This document shows, piece by piece, positions 8,622 through 16,511 of a stretch of 33,311 nt of DNA. The translations under genes were made by a program, and so were the position numbers. The stretch is from an uncultured Muribaculaceae bacterium (lineage in GTDB: Bacteria; Bacteroidota; Bacteroidia; Bacteroidales; Muribaculaceae): NCBI GenBank assembly GCA_947176745.1, contig CAMWRV010000031.1, forward strand, positions 1 through 33,311. Direction: 5' to 3'. Position 1 is the stretch's first letter, and each line of letters starts with the position of its first letter. The notes under the pieces were generated by a model, which was not told the origin of the DNA, searched no databases, and saw only the letters and a program-made list of their open reading frames with translations.

Positions 8622-10114
8622 TTTTCCGATTCCATTATCTGTCTGTAGATTTTTTCGGCAGTAAGCAGTTCGGAGCACGTGACGATGCTTCCCACCAGCA
8701 CTCCGAGCATGCCGTGAGAGTTTACATTCTGTCCGGTGAGCAGAAGATTGGGCACCTTCGTCTTGTGCGGCACACGGCACGCCGCACCGAGAGTTATGTC
8801 CTTTGCGACACCATACATCGAGCCGTCCTGTGTGCCGGTGTAATCGAGATAAGTCAGCGGCGAAGCCGTGAACAGGCATTCGATGCTGTCGCGCAGACCG
8901 GGGAATTCCCTCTCCACCTCATCTATAAGCAGTTCGGCCTTGCGCCTCTTGAAATCCTCATAATCGGCACCGCGGCGACCCACTGACGTGCCCGCCCAAC
9001 GCGCCACGTCATCCATCTTCATATACGAAAGAATGACTCCGCTCGACGCATAAGCCGGCGAAGGTGAATCGCAGAAATGCATATAGAGATACCCCTTGGG
9101 CCACGACGCTTCGGTATAGTCCTCGCATCCCCAGGGGGAACCCGCATTGAAACTGTAATAATTGGAATTGAGATAAGGCACGCGCCCCGGCTTGAACTTC
9201 AGATATACGGAGAAACCGGCGGTGGTGTTGCGCAATGCCGACATGCGATGCCTGAATGCAGGGCGTATGAGTCTGGTATCGAGCATCTCCATCACACGAG
9301 CCGGATGTATGGCCGCTATGACGAGATCGGCAGGGATGAAATCTCCGTTAGCCGTCAGGACCCCTGTAGCACGCGTGTCATCGCATACGATCCTGACAGC
9401 GCGGCAATTGGTTACGACCTCTCCGCCGGCATCTCTTATGGTAGCGGCGAGCGACTCTGCCACGGCGTCGCTTCCCCCCACTATACGATATGCGCTCTGG
9501 TTGTAGAAATCCATGATAAAGGCATGCTGCGAGAAGGGTGTCCTGTCTTTTTCGGCTGCATAAAGCGGGAGATTGCCTACAAGGACATCCTTGATCAAAG
9601 GGTCATCAAACAGACCGTCCATCACTTCATTGATACTGACAGTCTGATAATGAGTGCTTACAGCCACATCACTCTCAGCATACCTCAGCGAATGGAGAGA
9701 AGAGGCCTGCGATATCTCTTCTATTATATCGTAATAGCGAGCAATATTGTCGGTCTCGCGGGGGAAATATTCCGACATCTGCGAGATAAACGCATCGCGA
9801 CCGTTGGCAAAGCGGAACCGGTCGCCGCCGATCGACACTATATCGTATGCAAGCGGATCAAGACGGCTAAGCGGAATGTCGCCAAGACCGAGAAAACGCA
9901 TCAGCCTGTGGAGCGTCTGCCCCGGCGACGCGCTGCCGATGAAATGCATGCCGGTCTCAAAACGCGCGCCACGCCGAGAAAAGCACTGGAGACACCCCCC
10001 TATCCTGCTGTGCTGCTCGATCACGGTGACATCATAGCCGTTGCGCGACAGCATTACGCCGCACGAAAGTCCACCGAGACCACTGCCGATTATCACACAC
10101 TTTTTTCTTTTCAT
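8618..10114 (-). CDS. CrtI-like FAD-dependent oxidoreductase (copy 1)
   Basis: Flavin oxidoreductase of 498 residues, paralogue of the next gene. GSGLGG at 10-15 binds the FAD pyrophosphate, followed by IGGCLQCF and ETGMHFIGS; the C-terminal FAD-contact motif LLLTGQNVNSHGMLG starts near residue 457. Both copies share the GLQCF/CLQCF and ETGMH signatures at the same spacing, which points to an old tandem duplication with divergence rather than a recent one. Overlaps both neighbours by 4 nt (start ATG with the stop of the hotdog-glycosyltransferase side, stop TGA with the next start), so the pair should be made in similar amounts and may form a heteromer. Substrate unknown; a hydroxylated, desaturated or saturated polyene or lipid are all possible. 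Confidence 0.87.
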   Translation of the reverse strand: MKRKKCVIIGSGLGGLSCGVMLSRNGYDVTVIEQHSRIGGCLQCFSRRGARFETGMHFIGSASPGQTLHRLMRFLGLGDIPLSRLDPLAYDIVSIGGDRFRFANGRDAFISQMSEYFPRETDNIARYYDIIEEISQASSLHSLRYAESDVAVSTHYQTVSINEVMDGLFDDPLIKDVLVGNLPLYAAEKDRTPFSQHAFIMDFYNQSAYRIVGGSDAVAESLAATIRDAGGEVVTNCRAVRIVCDDTRATGVLTANGDFIPADLVIAAIHPARVMEMLDTRLIRPAFRHRMSALRNTTAGFSVYLKFKPGRVPYLNSNYYSFNAGSPWGCEDYTEASWPKGYLYMHFCDSPSPAYASSGVILSYMKMDDVARWAGTSVGRRGADYEDFKRRKAELLIDEVEREFPGLRDSIECLFTASPLTYLDYTGTQDGSMYGVAKDITLGAACRVPHKTKVPNLLLTGQNVNSHGMLGVLVGSIVTCSELLTAEKIYRQIMESEK

Positions 10115-12099
10115 GATCTTATCTCAAGTCTGAAGATTCCGTTATCAAGGTCAACGAATGAATCCTGACTGCACAGGCTGATCGTCGCGTCGTAAGGGGC
10201 GCCGGCATCATGATCACTGTCCCAGACCGCATGCACAAAATGCAGATTGGCAGGCAATGCGGCCGTCGAAGTTGCGGTCATGTGATCAGACGCGTCACTC
10301 TCGAATGCATATACATCGGTCTGCTTGTTGACAAGCGCGTAAAGAAGCGGGAAAACTCCGATTCCACTGTTGAAAATCCGGACCTTGCGATAATTCGCGC
10401 CGGCATCGACTATGGAACTGTATCTTTCAGCATCCCTGAGAGTGCGCCGGCATCGCGACACGACATTCCACCCCCGCCAGGCGTACTTGTATGAAACGAG
10501 ACTTCTGAAATACATCATATTCTCCTTGCGGGCGGCCACACTGTCATACTTGTCGCGGATTATGCCGCGCAGCATGGAGGCCTGCTTTCTGAGCGGCAAT
10601 CCCTCAAGTCCGGAGGCCGGGATACGGTCGAGCACGCTGAGCGTGATCTCCCCCCGCCTGAACATGAGATCTTTCTTGGGGAGATAATGGCCCGCGCCGT
10701 GAAGAACCATCGGCACTATGTCGAGACCGAGTTCGGCGGCAAGCATGAAGGCTCCCTGATGGAATCTGAGGATCGAGCAATCAGCCGAACGGGTCCCCTC
10801 GGGGAAAATGACAATCGAATATCCGCGCTCGCGGAGATCACGGAGCCGCGGCATTATGGCCTCCAGTCCCTCCGACACCGGCAGAAACTCGGCATTGCGG
10901 ATTATGTCGCGGTAGAGGGGATTGTTCCACGCCCACGCGTTGGTCAGAAAAATCAGTTTGGGATGCCTCGACATGATCACCGGGATATCGAGATGAGACT
11001 GGTGGTTGCATACGATCAGAGCCGGTTGCCCGAAGTTCTCCCCTCCCGGATTATCAAAATCCGCGCTTGCACCCGGAAACCGCTTCACAAGATGCTCCGA
11101 AATCCAGCACAGCATCTTGTGGAATCTGAGTTTATTTTTTTCTGAATCACCTCCCAGGCGAAGATAGAGACATGCAAACGGCGTGAAAACAACCATTGAC
11201 CAGAAAGTGAAATACGTTATGCCGTAGATCGATCTGGCGAGTCGCCCAAGTGTGACGGCAGCCTCACGTCTTTCTCCGTTCCGGTGAGTGAACGGCCTGA
11301 AGTCGCCTTTGAAAATTCTCTTTTGTCGCAAAGCGTTCCAGCCTCTTGCAGGAAGACCGTAGACGACCGCGCAGACACAAAGCATAGTGTTGAGAACACT
11401 GATGCGCGAGAAATCGAGCACCGGTCTGAAATGCGAGACGCGCTCCGACTGCGGCGGGTAATACACGCGGATGGGTATAGAGACTATCCTGACACCATGC
11501 CATGAGGCGAACACCATCAGTTCGAGCTCCGCCTCGTAGCGGCTTGTCAGCAGCGACAGGCCTCGCAGTCTTTTCAACGGATAAGCGCGATAACCGGTCT
11601 GGGTGTCGCGAAGCCTGAGACCGGTCTGGAGATTGAACCAGAAGTTGGAGAAACGGTTGGCAAACGAGCTTTTGCCGTTGATATCGACACCCGACAGATC
11701 GCGTTCGCCGACAATGAGGGCACCACGGTTCTCGGCGATTGCCCTCACGAAGAGAGGCAGGTCGCCGGGAAAGTGCTGACCGTCGGAATCGATGGTGACC
11801 GCATACTCATATCCGAGTTCGAGAGCCTTCCGGAAACCATGTTTCAGCGCTGCGCCTTTCCCACGGTTGCGTCCGTAAGAGACCGTGACTATCGAATCGC
11901 CGAAAGAAGAAAGAATGTCGGCGGTCGCGTCGGTGCTTCCGTCGTTGACCACGATCACATCACCGGCATACTCCAGCACTCCCTCGACCACGTCGCGCAG
12001 AGTCGCGGCGTTGTTGTAGGTCGGAATCAGCACGCATATGCGGTGCCTCCGCATGGTTCTGACCAGATCCTCCCGGTCGATATGCCCGTTTTCGCTCAT
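10111..12099 (-). CDS. GT2 glycosyltransferase - LPLAT acyltransferase - Rossmann-like fusion
   Basis: Three-part protein of 662 residues. Residues 20-240 are a GT-A family 2 glycosyltransferase of the dolichol-phosphate mannose synthase type: PTYNN (26-30), VNDGSTD (51-57) and the metal site DSDGQ (104-108). A hydrophobic segment near 290-315 probably anchors it in the inner membrane. Residues 345-520 are an acyltransferase with HX4D (His366, Asp371) and FPEGTR (432-437), both intact. Residues 535-640 look like a worn SAM-methyltransferase or other Rossmann fold (IFNSGIGVFPLL, then AFESD), with no full SAM motif. A GT2-acyltransferase fusion is typical of aryl polyene/flexirubin clusters and suggests sugar and acyl transfer to one lipid carrier. 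The same last two domains appear, degenerate, at the end of the MMPL exporter. Start overlaps the hotdog stop by 4 nt. Confidence 0.9.
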   Translation of the reverse strand: MSENGHIDREDLVRTMRRHRICVLIPTYNNAATLRDVVEGVLEYAGDVIVVNDGSTDATADILSSFGDSIVTVSYGRNRGKGAALKHGFRKALELGYEYAVTIDSDGQHFPGDLPLFVRAIAENRGALIVGERDLSGVDINGKSSFANRFSNFWFNLQTGLRLRDTQTGYRAYPLKRLRGLSLLTSRYEAELELMVFASWHGVRIVSIPIRVYYPPQSERVSHFRPVLDFSRISVLNTMLCVCAVVYGLPARGWNALRQKRIFKGDFRPFTHRNGERREAAVTLGRLARSIYGITYFTFWSMVVFTPFACLYLRLGGDSEKNKLRFHKMLCWISEHLVKRFPGASADFDNPGGENFGQPALIVCNHQSHLDIPVIMSRHPKLIFLTNAWAWNNPLYRDIIRNAEFLPVSEGLEAIMPRLRDLRERGYSIVIFPEGTRSADCSILRFHQGAFMLAAELGLDIVPMVLHGAGHYLPKKDLMFRRGEITLSVLDRIPASGLEGLPLRKQASMLRGIIRDKYDSVAARKENMMYFRSLVSYKYAWRGWNVVSRCRRTLRDAERYSSIVDAGANYRKVRIFNSGIGVFPLLYALVNKQTDVYAFESDASDHMTATSTAALPANLHFVHAVWDSDHDAGAPYDATISLCSQDSFVDLDNGIFRLEIRS

Positions 12100-12467
12100 G
12101 ATTTTCTGTAAACAAGTGATAGACGGGAATACAGCACATCGGAGCCGCTGACATCGACCGACACCTTGACCGTCCCGCTGTCGGGATCTTCCGACATCTT
12201 CCTGAAGGAATATGTGACGTCACCGCACGAACAGGGATCGATAACTGCGAGAAATTTCGCATTGGATACTGACACCAGTTCCACACCACACGCCAGCATG
12301 TCGGCGAGAAGTTCCGAAGCGACGGCGACAATGCAGACACCGGGAGTGACCGGATGTCCGGGGAAATGGGCTTTGTAAATGACACTGTCGGCAATGAGTC
12401 CGATTACGCACGTCATTGCCGTCCTGTCAACGGTTTTTATTCTATATAGACTGTCTTTCAGTATCAT
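12096..12467 (-). CDS. FabZ-like hotdog protein with His but no Glu
   Basis: Small hotdog-fold protein of 123 residues of the 3-hydroxyacyl-ACP dehydratase type. HFPGHPVTPG (34-43) is the FabZ loop with its catalytic His34. In FabZ the helix after this loop carries the catalytic acid (GVLxxEAMAQ); here the aligned stretch is GVCIVAVAS, with Ala in place of Glu. The other hotdog protein of the operon (18596-19054) shows the opposite pattern. Aryl polyene pathways use a two-subunit dehydratase (ApeI/ApeP), so this is probably one half of a heterodimer that makes the trans double bonds. The ATG at 12467 is preferred; 12473 is equally readable, and a non-ATG start at 12506 would overlap the upstream gene more. 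Confidence 0.82.
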   Translation of the reverse strand: MILKDSLYRIKTVDRTAMTCVIGLIADSVIYKAHFPGHPVTPGVCIVAVASELLADMLACGVELVSVSNAKFLAVIDPCSCGDVTYSFRKMSEDPDSGTVKVSVDVSGSDVLYSRLSLVYRKS

Positions 12468-12942
12468 CTTCATCAATTGTTTCAGGAAGATCCTCCAGAG
12501 GAGCAAACGTATATCTGAATTTTCGTTTTGTTTCGATCACGGTCACCGAGTCACCTTCCGTATCCACCCAGTATCCGCTCATGTCATCATAAGGAATGTC
12601 GAACAACACTTGCAGACAGAAACCGAGATCGGCGCGGAGCACCCGCTTTATATACCATTTGTCGAGAAACCGGGCAACCGAGGTCAACTTCATCTTCCTC
12701 TTTTTCTTTGAGTAGATGAAATCTACAGCGGAGACTCCAAACTCATTGACAATGCATCCCCTGATCTCATCTCCGCAGACTCGCGAGATCATTATGCCTG
12801 ATATGGCGGCCTTGCCCATGTCCATGCCGAACTCATATCTGTTGACATAGCCGGAGGAGCAGGACGCTGCGGCATCCTCTTCGCAATGACCCGAGGCACA
12901 GATCAGCAGCAGACTACTTAGGAATAGCAAAAAGCGCGTCAT
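12442..12942 (-). CDS. secreted protein of unknown function, possibly LolB-like
   Basis: Protein of 166 residues with a hydrophobic signal sequence (TRFLLFLSSLLLICASGHC). There are cysteines at the end of the signal region but no proper lipobox, so it may be periplasmic or an atypical lipoprotein. The mature part is rich in beta-strand-like segments and ends in an acidic tail (EDLPETIDEDD). I do not recognise the family with certainty. It follows the LolA-like gene with a 29-nt overlap; proteobacterial aryl polyene clusters pair a LolA-like carrier with a DUF3261/LolB-like lipoprotein, so this may be the functional counterpart that receives the pigment lipid at the outer membrane. That role is inferred from position only. 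Confidence 0.75.
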   Translation of the reverse strand: MTRFLLFLSSLLLICASGHCEEDAAASCSSGYVNRYEFGMDMGKAAISGIMISRVCGDEIRGCIVNEFGVSAVDFIYSKKKRKMKLTSVARFLDKWYIKRVLRADLGFCLQVLFDIPYDDMSGYWVDTEGDSVTVIETKRKFRYTFAPLEDLPETIDEDDTERQSI

Positions 12943-13555
12943 TTACAGATACGTTTGTCTTTACGTTCTTGAGCTGAATATTCGTGCGGTCATTGTTTTT
13001 TTCATATATGTCGATTTCCGACACCATAAGGCCGTTCTTCCGGAACGACAGCACGATTTTTGAGAACATTCTCTTCATCTCCTTTTTAGACGGAACGAGA
13101 GTCACACGCCACACCGTGCCACCGTCAGCCACATCGACCGAAAAATCAGACGACCCCGACAGGACTGTGCCTGTCACAGTACCCATCATGATCCTTGCGA
13201 TCTCCTTGAAAACCTTGTTGGCGTCGGTGTCAATGACATCCTTGCGCGACTTATTGCCGACATAGACCTTTGTGCCGTTCAACACAAAGAGATACTGATA
13301 CGGGGAAGTGTACTCCCATCTCAGTCTGTTGGGCTGACGGTAATACATCTTTCCTTCCGAGACCATCTTGTCGCTCAGAAGCGACAGATATTTGGTCTGG
13401 GTGAAAGAACACGTCATCGACTTCATGGCTGAAGCCGCCGAATTGATGCTGCCGATGATCTCCTGCTTGCGGGACGCGGTCAGCCCTGCGGCCGAAACAA
13501 GCTGGCAGAAGAGCGAGAACAGCAATATAAGCATTGTCTTCCTCATAATCCTCAT
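12914..13555 (-). CDS. LolA-like periplasmic lipid/lipoprotein carrier
   Basis: LolA-type carrier of 213 residues with a signal peptide (MRKTMLILLFSLFCQLVSAAG). Typical features are MTCSFTQTKYLSLLSDKMVSEG near residues 45-66 (split here across the first strands), the pair YYRQPNRLRWEYTSPY that forms the hydrophobic barrel edge, and the NKVFKEIARIM helix. It should shuttle a hydrophobic cargo through the periplasm, most likely the polyene lipid rather than lipoproteins since it is encoded inside the pigment operon. Starts at 13555 or 13546 (both ATG) are possible; it lies 2 nt from the preceding stop and overlaps the following gene by 29 nt. A general lolA elsewhere in the genome would be expected. 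Confidence 0.87.
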   Translation of the reverse strand: MRIMRKTMLILLFSLFCQLVSAAGLTASRKQEIIGSINSAASAMKSMTCSFTQTKYLSLLSDKMVSEGKMYYRQPNRLRWEYTSPYQYLFVLNGTKVYVGNKSRKDVIDTDANKVFKEIARIMMGTVTGTVLSGSSDFSVDVADGGTVWRVTLVPSKKEMKRMFSKIVLSFRKNGLMVSEIDIYEKNNDRTNIQLKNVKTNVSVNDALFAIPK

Positions 13556-13557
13556 AA

Positions 13558-13911
13558 TTACTTAGCTACAAATATACATCCCGCCATGATAAGCGCGACA
13601 CCGAGCCAGCGGTTCCAGACCACCGACTCGTGAAGAAAAATGACGGCAAAGACAATCGCGATCACATAACTGATGCTTGCCATCGGGTATGCCATATTCA
13701 GCGGATAATGTTTCAAAATATACATCCACAGCACCGAGGCGCCTCCGAAGAGTATGCCCGATGCGAGAAACCACCAGTTCGTAAGCATGTCGCACCAGAA
13801 ACGCGCCGACCAGGAGAAGGCGGGCATACGTCCGAGAGCGAGCTTGAGCGTAAGCTGGCCGAGAGAGAGCATGACACTCTGCACCAATGACAAACCTATC
13901 AACCGCCACAT
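13558..13911 (-). CDS. small four-helix DMT/SMR-type membrane protein (ArnE-like)
   Basis: Integral membrane protein of 117 residues with four predicted helices (about 3-25, 42-60, 68-86 and 96-115). The third helix region YPLNMAYPMASISYVIAIVF and the end HESVVWNRWLGVALIMAG match the EamA/SMR pattern of ArnE-type flippase subunits, which pass undecaprenyl-linked sugars across the inner membrane. The start at 13911 is chosen because a 49-residue extension upstream would be charged and would lie inside the previous gene; the chosen ATG overlaps that gene's stop by 13 nt. Likely job: flipping a lipid-linked glycosyl or polyene intermediate. It is half-sized, so it must dimerise or pair with another subunit. 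A general multidrug function is possible but unlikely here. Confidence 0.82.
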   Translation of the reverse strand: MWRLIGLSLVQSVMLSLGQLTLKLALGRMPAFSWSARFWCDMLTNWWFLASGILFGGASVLWMYILKHYPLNMAYPMASISYVIAIVFAVIFLHESVVWNRWLGVALIMAGCIFVAK

Positions 13912-14909
13912 GATGCAACTCTCTTGAGCCGGACGATCGACCAGTCGATGCCGTCTGAATGATTGACCAAGGTGACACTCTCCGGCCCGGCTGAAACATG
14001 TTCCGCGCCGGGCAGATGCATGAACGCCGGCACCGACTCCCTTTCGAGAATCCTGCATGAAGCATAGAATCCGAGAGCCGAAGCGGAAAAACAGTCACCG
14101 AACAGATTTCTGTAACGCAGCACCAACGGTCTGTAACGCAGCCCGTCGAGCAGCGACATATAAGGAGCGTCATTACTTTCGCTTCCATTCACGCCGAGCA
14201 TGAGCACTCTGTCGCGATCCTCTTCAAACAGATCCGCAAGAGCGGAGATGTCAGGTTTATGCAGCAACTTCACATCTTCTACCTCGCAGACCGTGTTCTC
14301 CCCGCGACTTCGTGTCAGAACCGCCGAAACTGAAGCCTCCGTCACAAAACGGCAGTCGGGGTGCGTTCGCCTCATGACGAGTTCCATAAACGGCGTGACC
14401 TCGTCATGCGAGCCGACAAGCGCGTTGCCGATCATTCCTGAACGGATCTGCAGCCAGGCGTCAAACAACGCGCTGTCGAACGAGATGCCCTTGTGTGAAT
14501 AAGTGTTGTTATAGCCGTGACACTTCATCATGATGGCAATCAGCGAACTGATCGTGTTGTGGGTGGACTGCATGAAAAGCGTAGGCTTGAGGCATTGCTC
14601 GCCAAAGCGTCCGAGATCGACGAGAAACTTCTCTGAATTTTCCATACACCCGGCCCCTGTGCCGGTAATGACAGCATCGGGCATATCGACCGACGAAGCC
14701 CTTAAGGCTGACACCGACGTGCAGACAGCGCGTTTCAGAATCCGGCTCATGCGCCTGGCCTCGGAGGCAGAGATGATGCCTTTGACGTCAGGCTCGACTG
14801 ACCTGACATATCTGTCTGTATAGAAACACGGAGTGTCGAACCACTCGTCGCAGAGAGGTTTCTGACAGGATATCTGTGCCAATGAATCGACAAAACAACG
14901 CTCAGCCAT
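13899..14909 (-). CDS. ketosynthase-like chain-length-factor partner, catalytic residues lost
   Basis: Thiolase-fold protein of 336 residues related to ketosynthases, but with no catalytic triad. The nucleophile region reads QSTHNTISS (114-122) where active enzymes have TACSS; the first His motif NAHGTGT is replaced by GVNGSESND and the second (GHT) by GDCFSAS. This is the pattern of a chain-length factor. In aryl polyene PKSs such a protein (ApeC) pairs with an active ketosynthase (ApeO). The active ketosynthase gene lies directly upstream, separated by 47 nt, and is the natural partner. It probably shapes the pocket that sets polyene length. The start at 14909 (ATG) is used; a TTG nine bases upstream is unlikely. 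Confidence 0.85.
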   Translation of the reverse strand: MAERCFVDSLAQISCQKPLCDEWFDTPCFYTDRYVRSVEPDVKGIISASEARRMSRILKRAVCTSVSALRASSVDMPDAVITGTGAGCMENSEKFLVDLGRFGEQCLKPTLFMQSTHNTISSLIAIMMKCHGYNNTYSHKGISFDSALFDAWLQIRSGMIGNALVGSHDEVTPFMELVMRRTHPDCRFVTEASVSAVLTRSRGENTVCEVEDVKLLHKPDISALADLFEEDRDRVLMLGVNGSESNDAPYMSLLDGLRYRPLVLRYRNLFGDCFSASALGFYASCRILERESVPAFMHLPGAEHVSAGPESVTLVNHSDGIDWSIVRLKRVASCGG

Positions 14910-14956
14910 AACAAACAAGTGTTCAAATTAAACGTCGGTAAGTGCTGAAATATCTT

Positions 14957-16156
14957 TTATTTTGAAAAGATCAGAGTAGAATCGTTTCCTCCGAATCCGA
15001 AAGAATTGTTGATGACATTTCTGACCCGGCGGCGGGCGGCCGCACCTGTGACCGGGACCGCTCCCTCGGCAATTGGGTTCACCCAGCCGATATTTTCTGG
15101 CATAAAGTCATGGATCAGCGAGAGAACACAGATCACAGCCTCGATCGAGCCTGAAGCGCTTGTGGTGTGACCGGTGAAAGCCTTGGTCGACGAAAAGCAT
15201 GGAAGACTATCATTCCATATGCGGCGCATGGCCGCCAGCTCCGTCGCGTCATTGTTGGGCGTGCCGGTGCCGTGAGCGTTGACATAGTCTATGTCGCCGG
15301 GCGTGAGTCCTGCCATATCCATAGCCTTGCACATGGCGAGATAAGCGCCTTCTCCATTTTCAGACGAGGCGGTCTGATGGAAAGCGTCACACGAGTTGGC
15401 ATAGCCGGTCAGAGCCGCCAGCACATCAGCGCCACGCGACTTTGCCGACCTCTCGCTTTCGAGAACTATATAGGCCGCCCCTTCACCGAGATTTATGCCT
15501 GTCCGGTCTCTGTCGAATGGCCGGCAACGCTCCCTGTCGAGGATCATGAGCGTGTTGAATCCGTTCAGATGAAAACGTGTAAGCGCCTCCGAGCCTCCGA
15601 CCACGGCAATATCCACAACTCCGGCCTTTATCATGTTGGCGCCGAGGATTATGGCATTCGCAGCAGAGGAACAAGCCGTCGACGTGGTGGTCATCATCAG
15701 GAAGTCACCGGTGGCTTCGGCTATAAGCCGCGTCGAACAGCCGCAGTCGTTATAAGCGAGTTCAGGACTTGATCCGGATTCCGCCCCTGAGTCATAAGCA
15801 TCGGAGAAGTGCCGTTCGGTATTGTCCATTCCACCGACGGTGGTTCCGCTGATAAACGCGGATCTTCCGACATCGTCGGCTGTCAGACCGGCGGAGGCTA
15901 CAGCCTCGCGTGCCGCCATGATTCCGAGAAGGACCGTGCGGAGTCCGTCAGACGGGTAACCTACGCCGAGCAACTGGGCCATCTCTTGATTGGACATGGC
16001 CACTTCGCCCACCGGAAACTCGTCATGCGCGGTGTCAAGATGCACGACATCTCCCACTCCGCTCTCACCGTTTATGAGAGAACGGAAAGTGGCATCGACA
16101 CCCGCCCCCAAAGCGGAGACTATGCCGAGACCAGTGACAACTACCCTTTCAGCCAT
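14957..16156 (-). CDS. beta-ketoacyl-ACP synthase (FabF/ApeO-type), active
   Basis: Elongating ketosynthase of 399 residues with an intact Cys-His-His triad: Cys162 in TSTACSSAA, His295 in NAHGTGTPNND and His330 in AFTGHTTSASG. The glycine-rich end NNSFGFGGND is typical of FabF-type enzymes. It condenses malonyl-ACP with the growing aryl-polyenoyl chain. Between an ACP gene (14 nt upstream) and the inactive ketosynthase relative (downstream), it probably forms the catalytic half of a KS-CLF pair. Full length for the family. One of three ketosynthases in the operon with a complete triad. Confidence 0.92.
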   Translation of the reverse strand: MAERVVVTGLGIVSALGAGVDATFRSLINGESGVGDVVHLDTAHDEFPVGEVAMSNQEMAQLLGVGYPSDGLRTVLLGIMAAREAVASAGLTADDVGRSAFISGTTVGGMDNTERHFSDAYDSGAESGSSPELAYNDCGCSTRLIAEATGDFLMMTTTSTACSSAANAIILGANMIKAGVVDIAVVGGSEALTRFHLNGFNTLMILDRERCRPFDRDRTGINLGEGAAYIVLESERSAKSRGADVLAALTGYANSCDAFHQTASSENGEGAYLAMCKAMDMAGLTPGDIDYVNAHGTGTPNNDATELAAMRRIWNDSLPCFSSTKAFTGHTTSASGSIEAVICVLSLIHDFMPENIGWVNPIAEGAVPVTGAAARRRVRNVINNSFGFGGNDSTLIFSK

Positions 16157-16170
16157 GATTCCGCGCCTGA

Positions 16171-16428
16171 TTATTTCTTCCTGTTGTCGGCCACGTAAGA
16201 GGCGATCGAAGCCACAGAACGGAATATCTCCTTCCCTTCGGCGGGATTGGAGAGTCTTATGCCATACTCGCGTTCGAGCAGAACTATAAGTTCAAGTGCG
16301 TCGATCGAGTCAAGGCCGAGACCCTCGCCGAAAAGGGGAGCTTCGGCGTCAATGTCGGCAGGCGTAAGATCCTCAAGATTCAAAGCCTCTATTATCTGTT
16401 GTTTAAGTTGTAGTATCAGGTTGTCCAT
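16171..16428 (-). CDS. acyl carrier protein 2
   Basis: Acyl carrier protein of 85 residues. GLDSID at 38-43 holds Ser41, the attachment site of 4'-phosphopantetheine. The sequence is acidic with the usual four-helix spacing (helix 1 about 3-16, helix 2 starting at Asp40). It carries either the aryl starter or the growing chain; aryl polyene systems have two ACPs, as here. The 82-nt gap before it (16429-16511) holds only a 5-bp hairpin (16497-16510), so I cannot show a promoter of its own. No phosphopantetheinyl transferase is in the window. Confidence 0.92.
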   Translation of the reverse strand: MDNLILQLKQQIIEALNLEDLTPADIDAEAPLFGEGLGLDSIDALELIVLLEREYGIRLSNPAEGKEIFRSVASIASYVADNRKK

Positions 16429-16511
16429 TGTGTGTGATATTTATTTATCTTTTGTTAATGATGAGAGCGGCAGCGACTACCGCCTCAGTTAATTAACGGC
16501 ACTAATGCCGC

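Noticed and set aside
8622-8879. Long N-terminal extension of the FAD oxidoreductase at 7110-8621
   Set aside because: The extra 86 residues have no similarity to the family and lie entirely in the coding region of the paralogue; the Rossmann motif belongs at the N-terminus and the ATG at 8621 makes a 4-nt overlap.
9077-10168. 363-codon plus-strand frame antisense to a flavoenzyme, and similar long antisense frames at 5421-6296 and 18874-19992
   Set aside because: All lie opposite well-supported genes and show no recognisable domain or start signals.
13912-14058. 49-residue extension of the small ArnE-like protein
   Set aside because: Charged, Cys/His-rich sequence inside the previous gene; family members begin with the first membrane helix.
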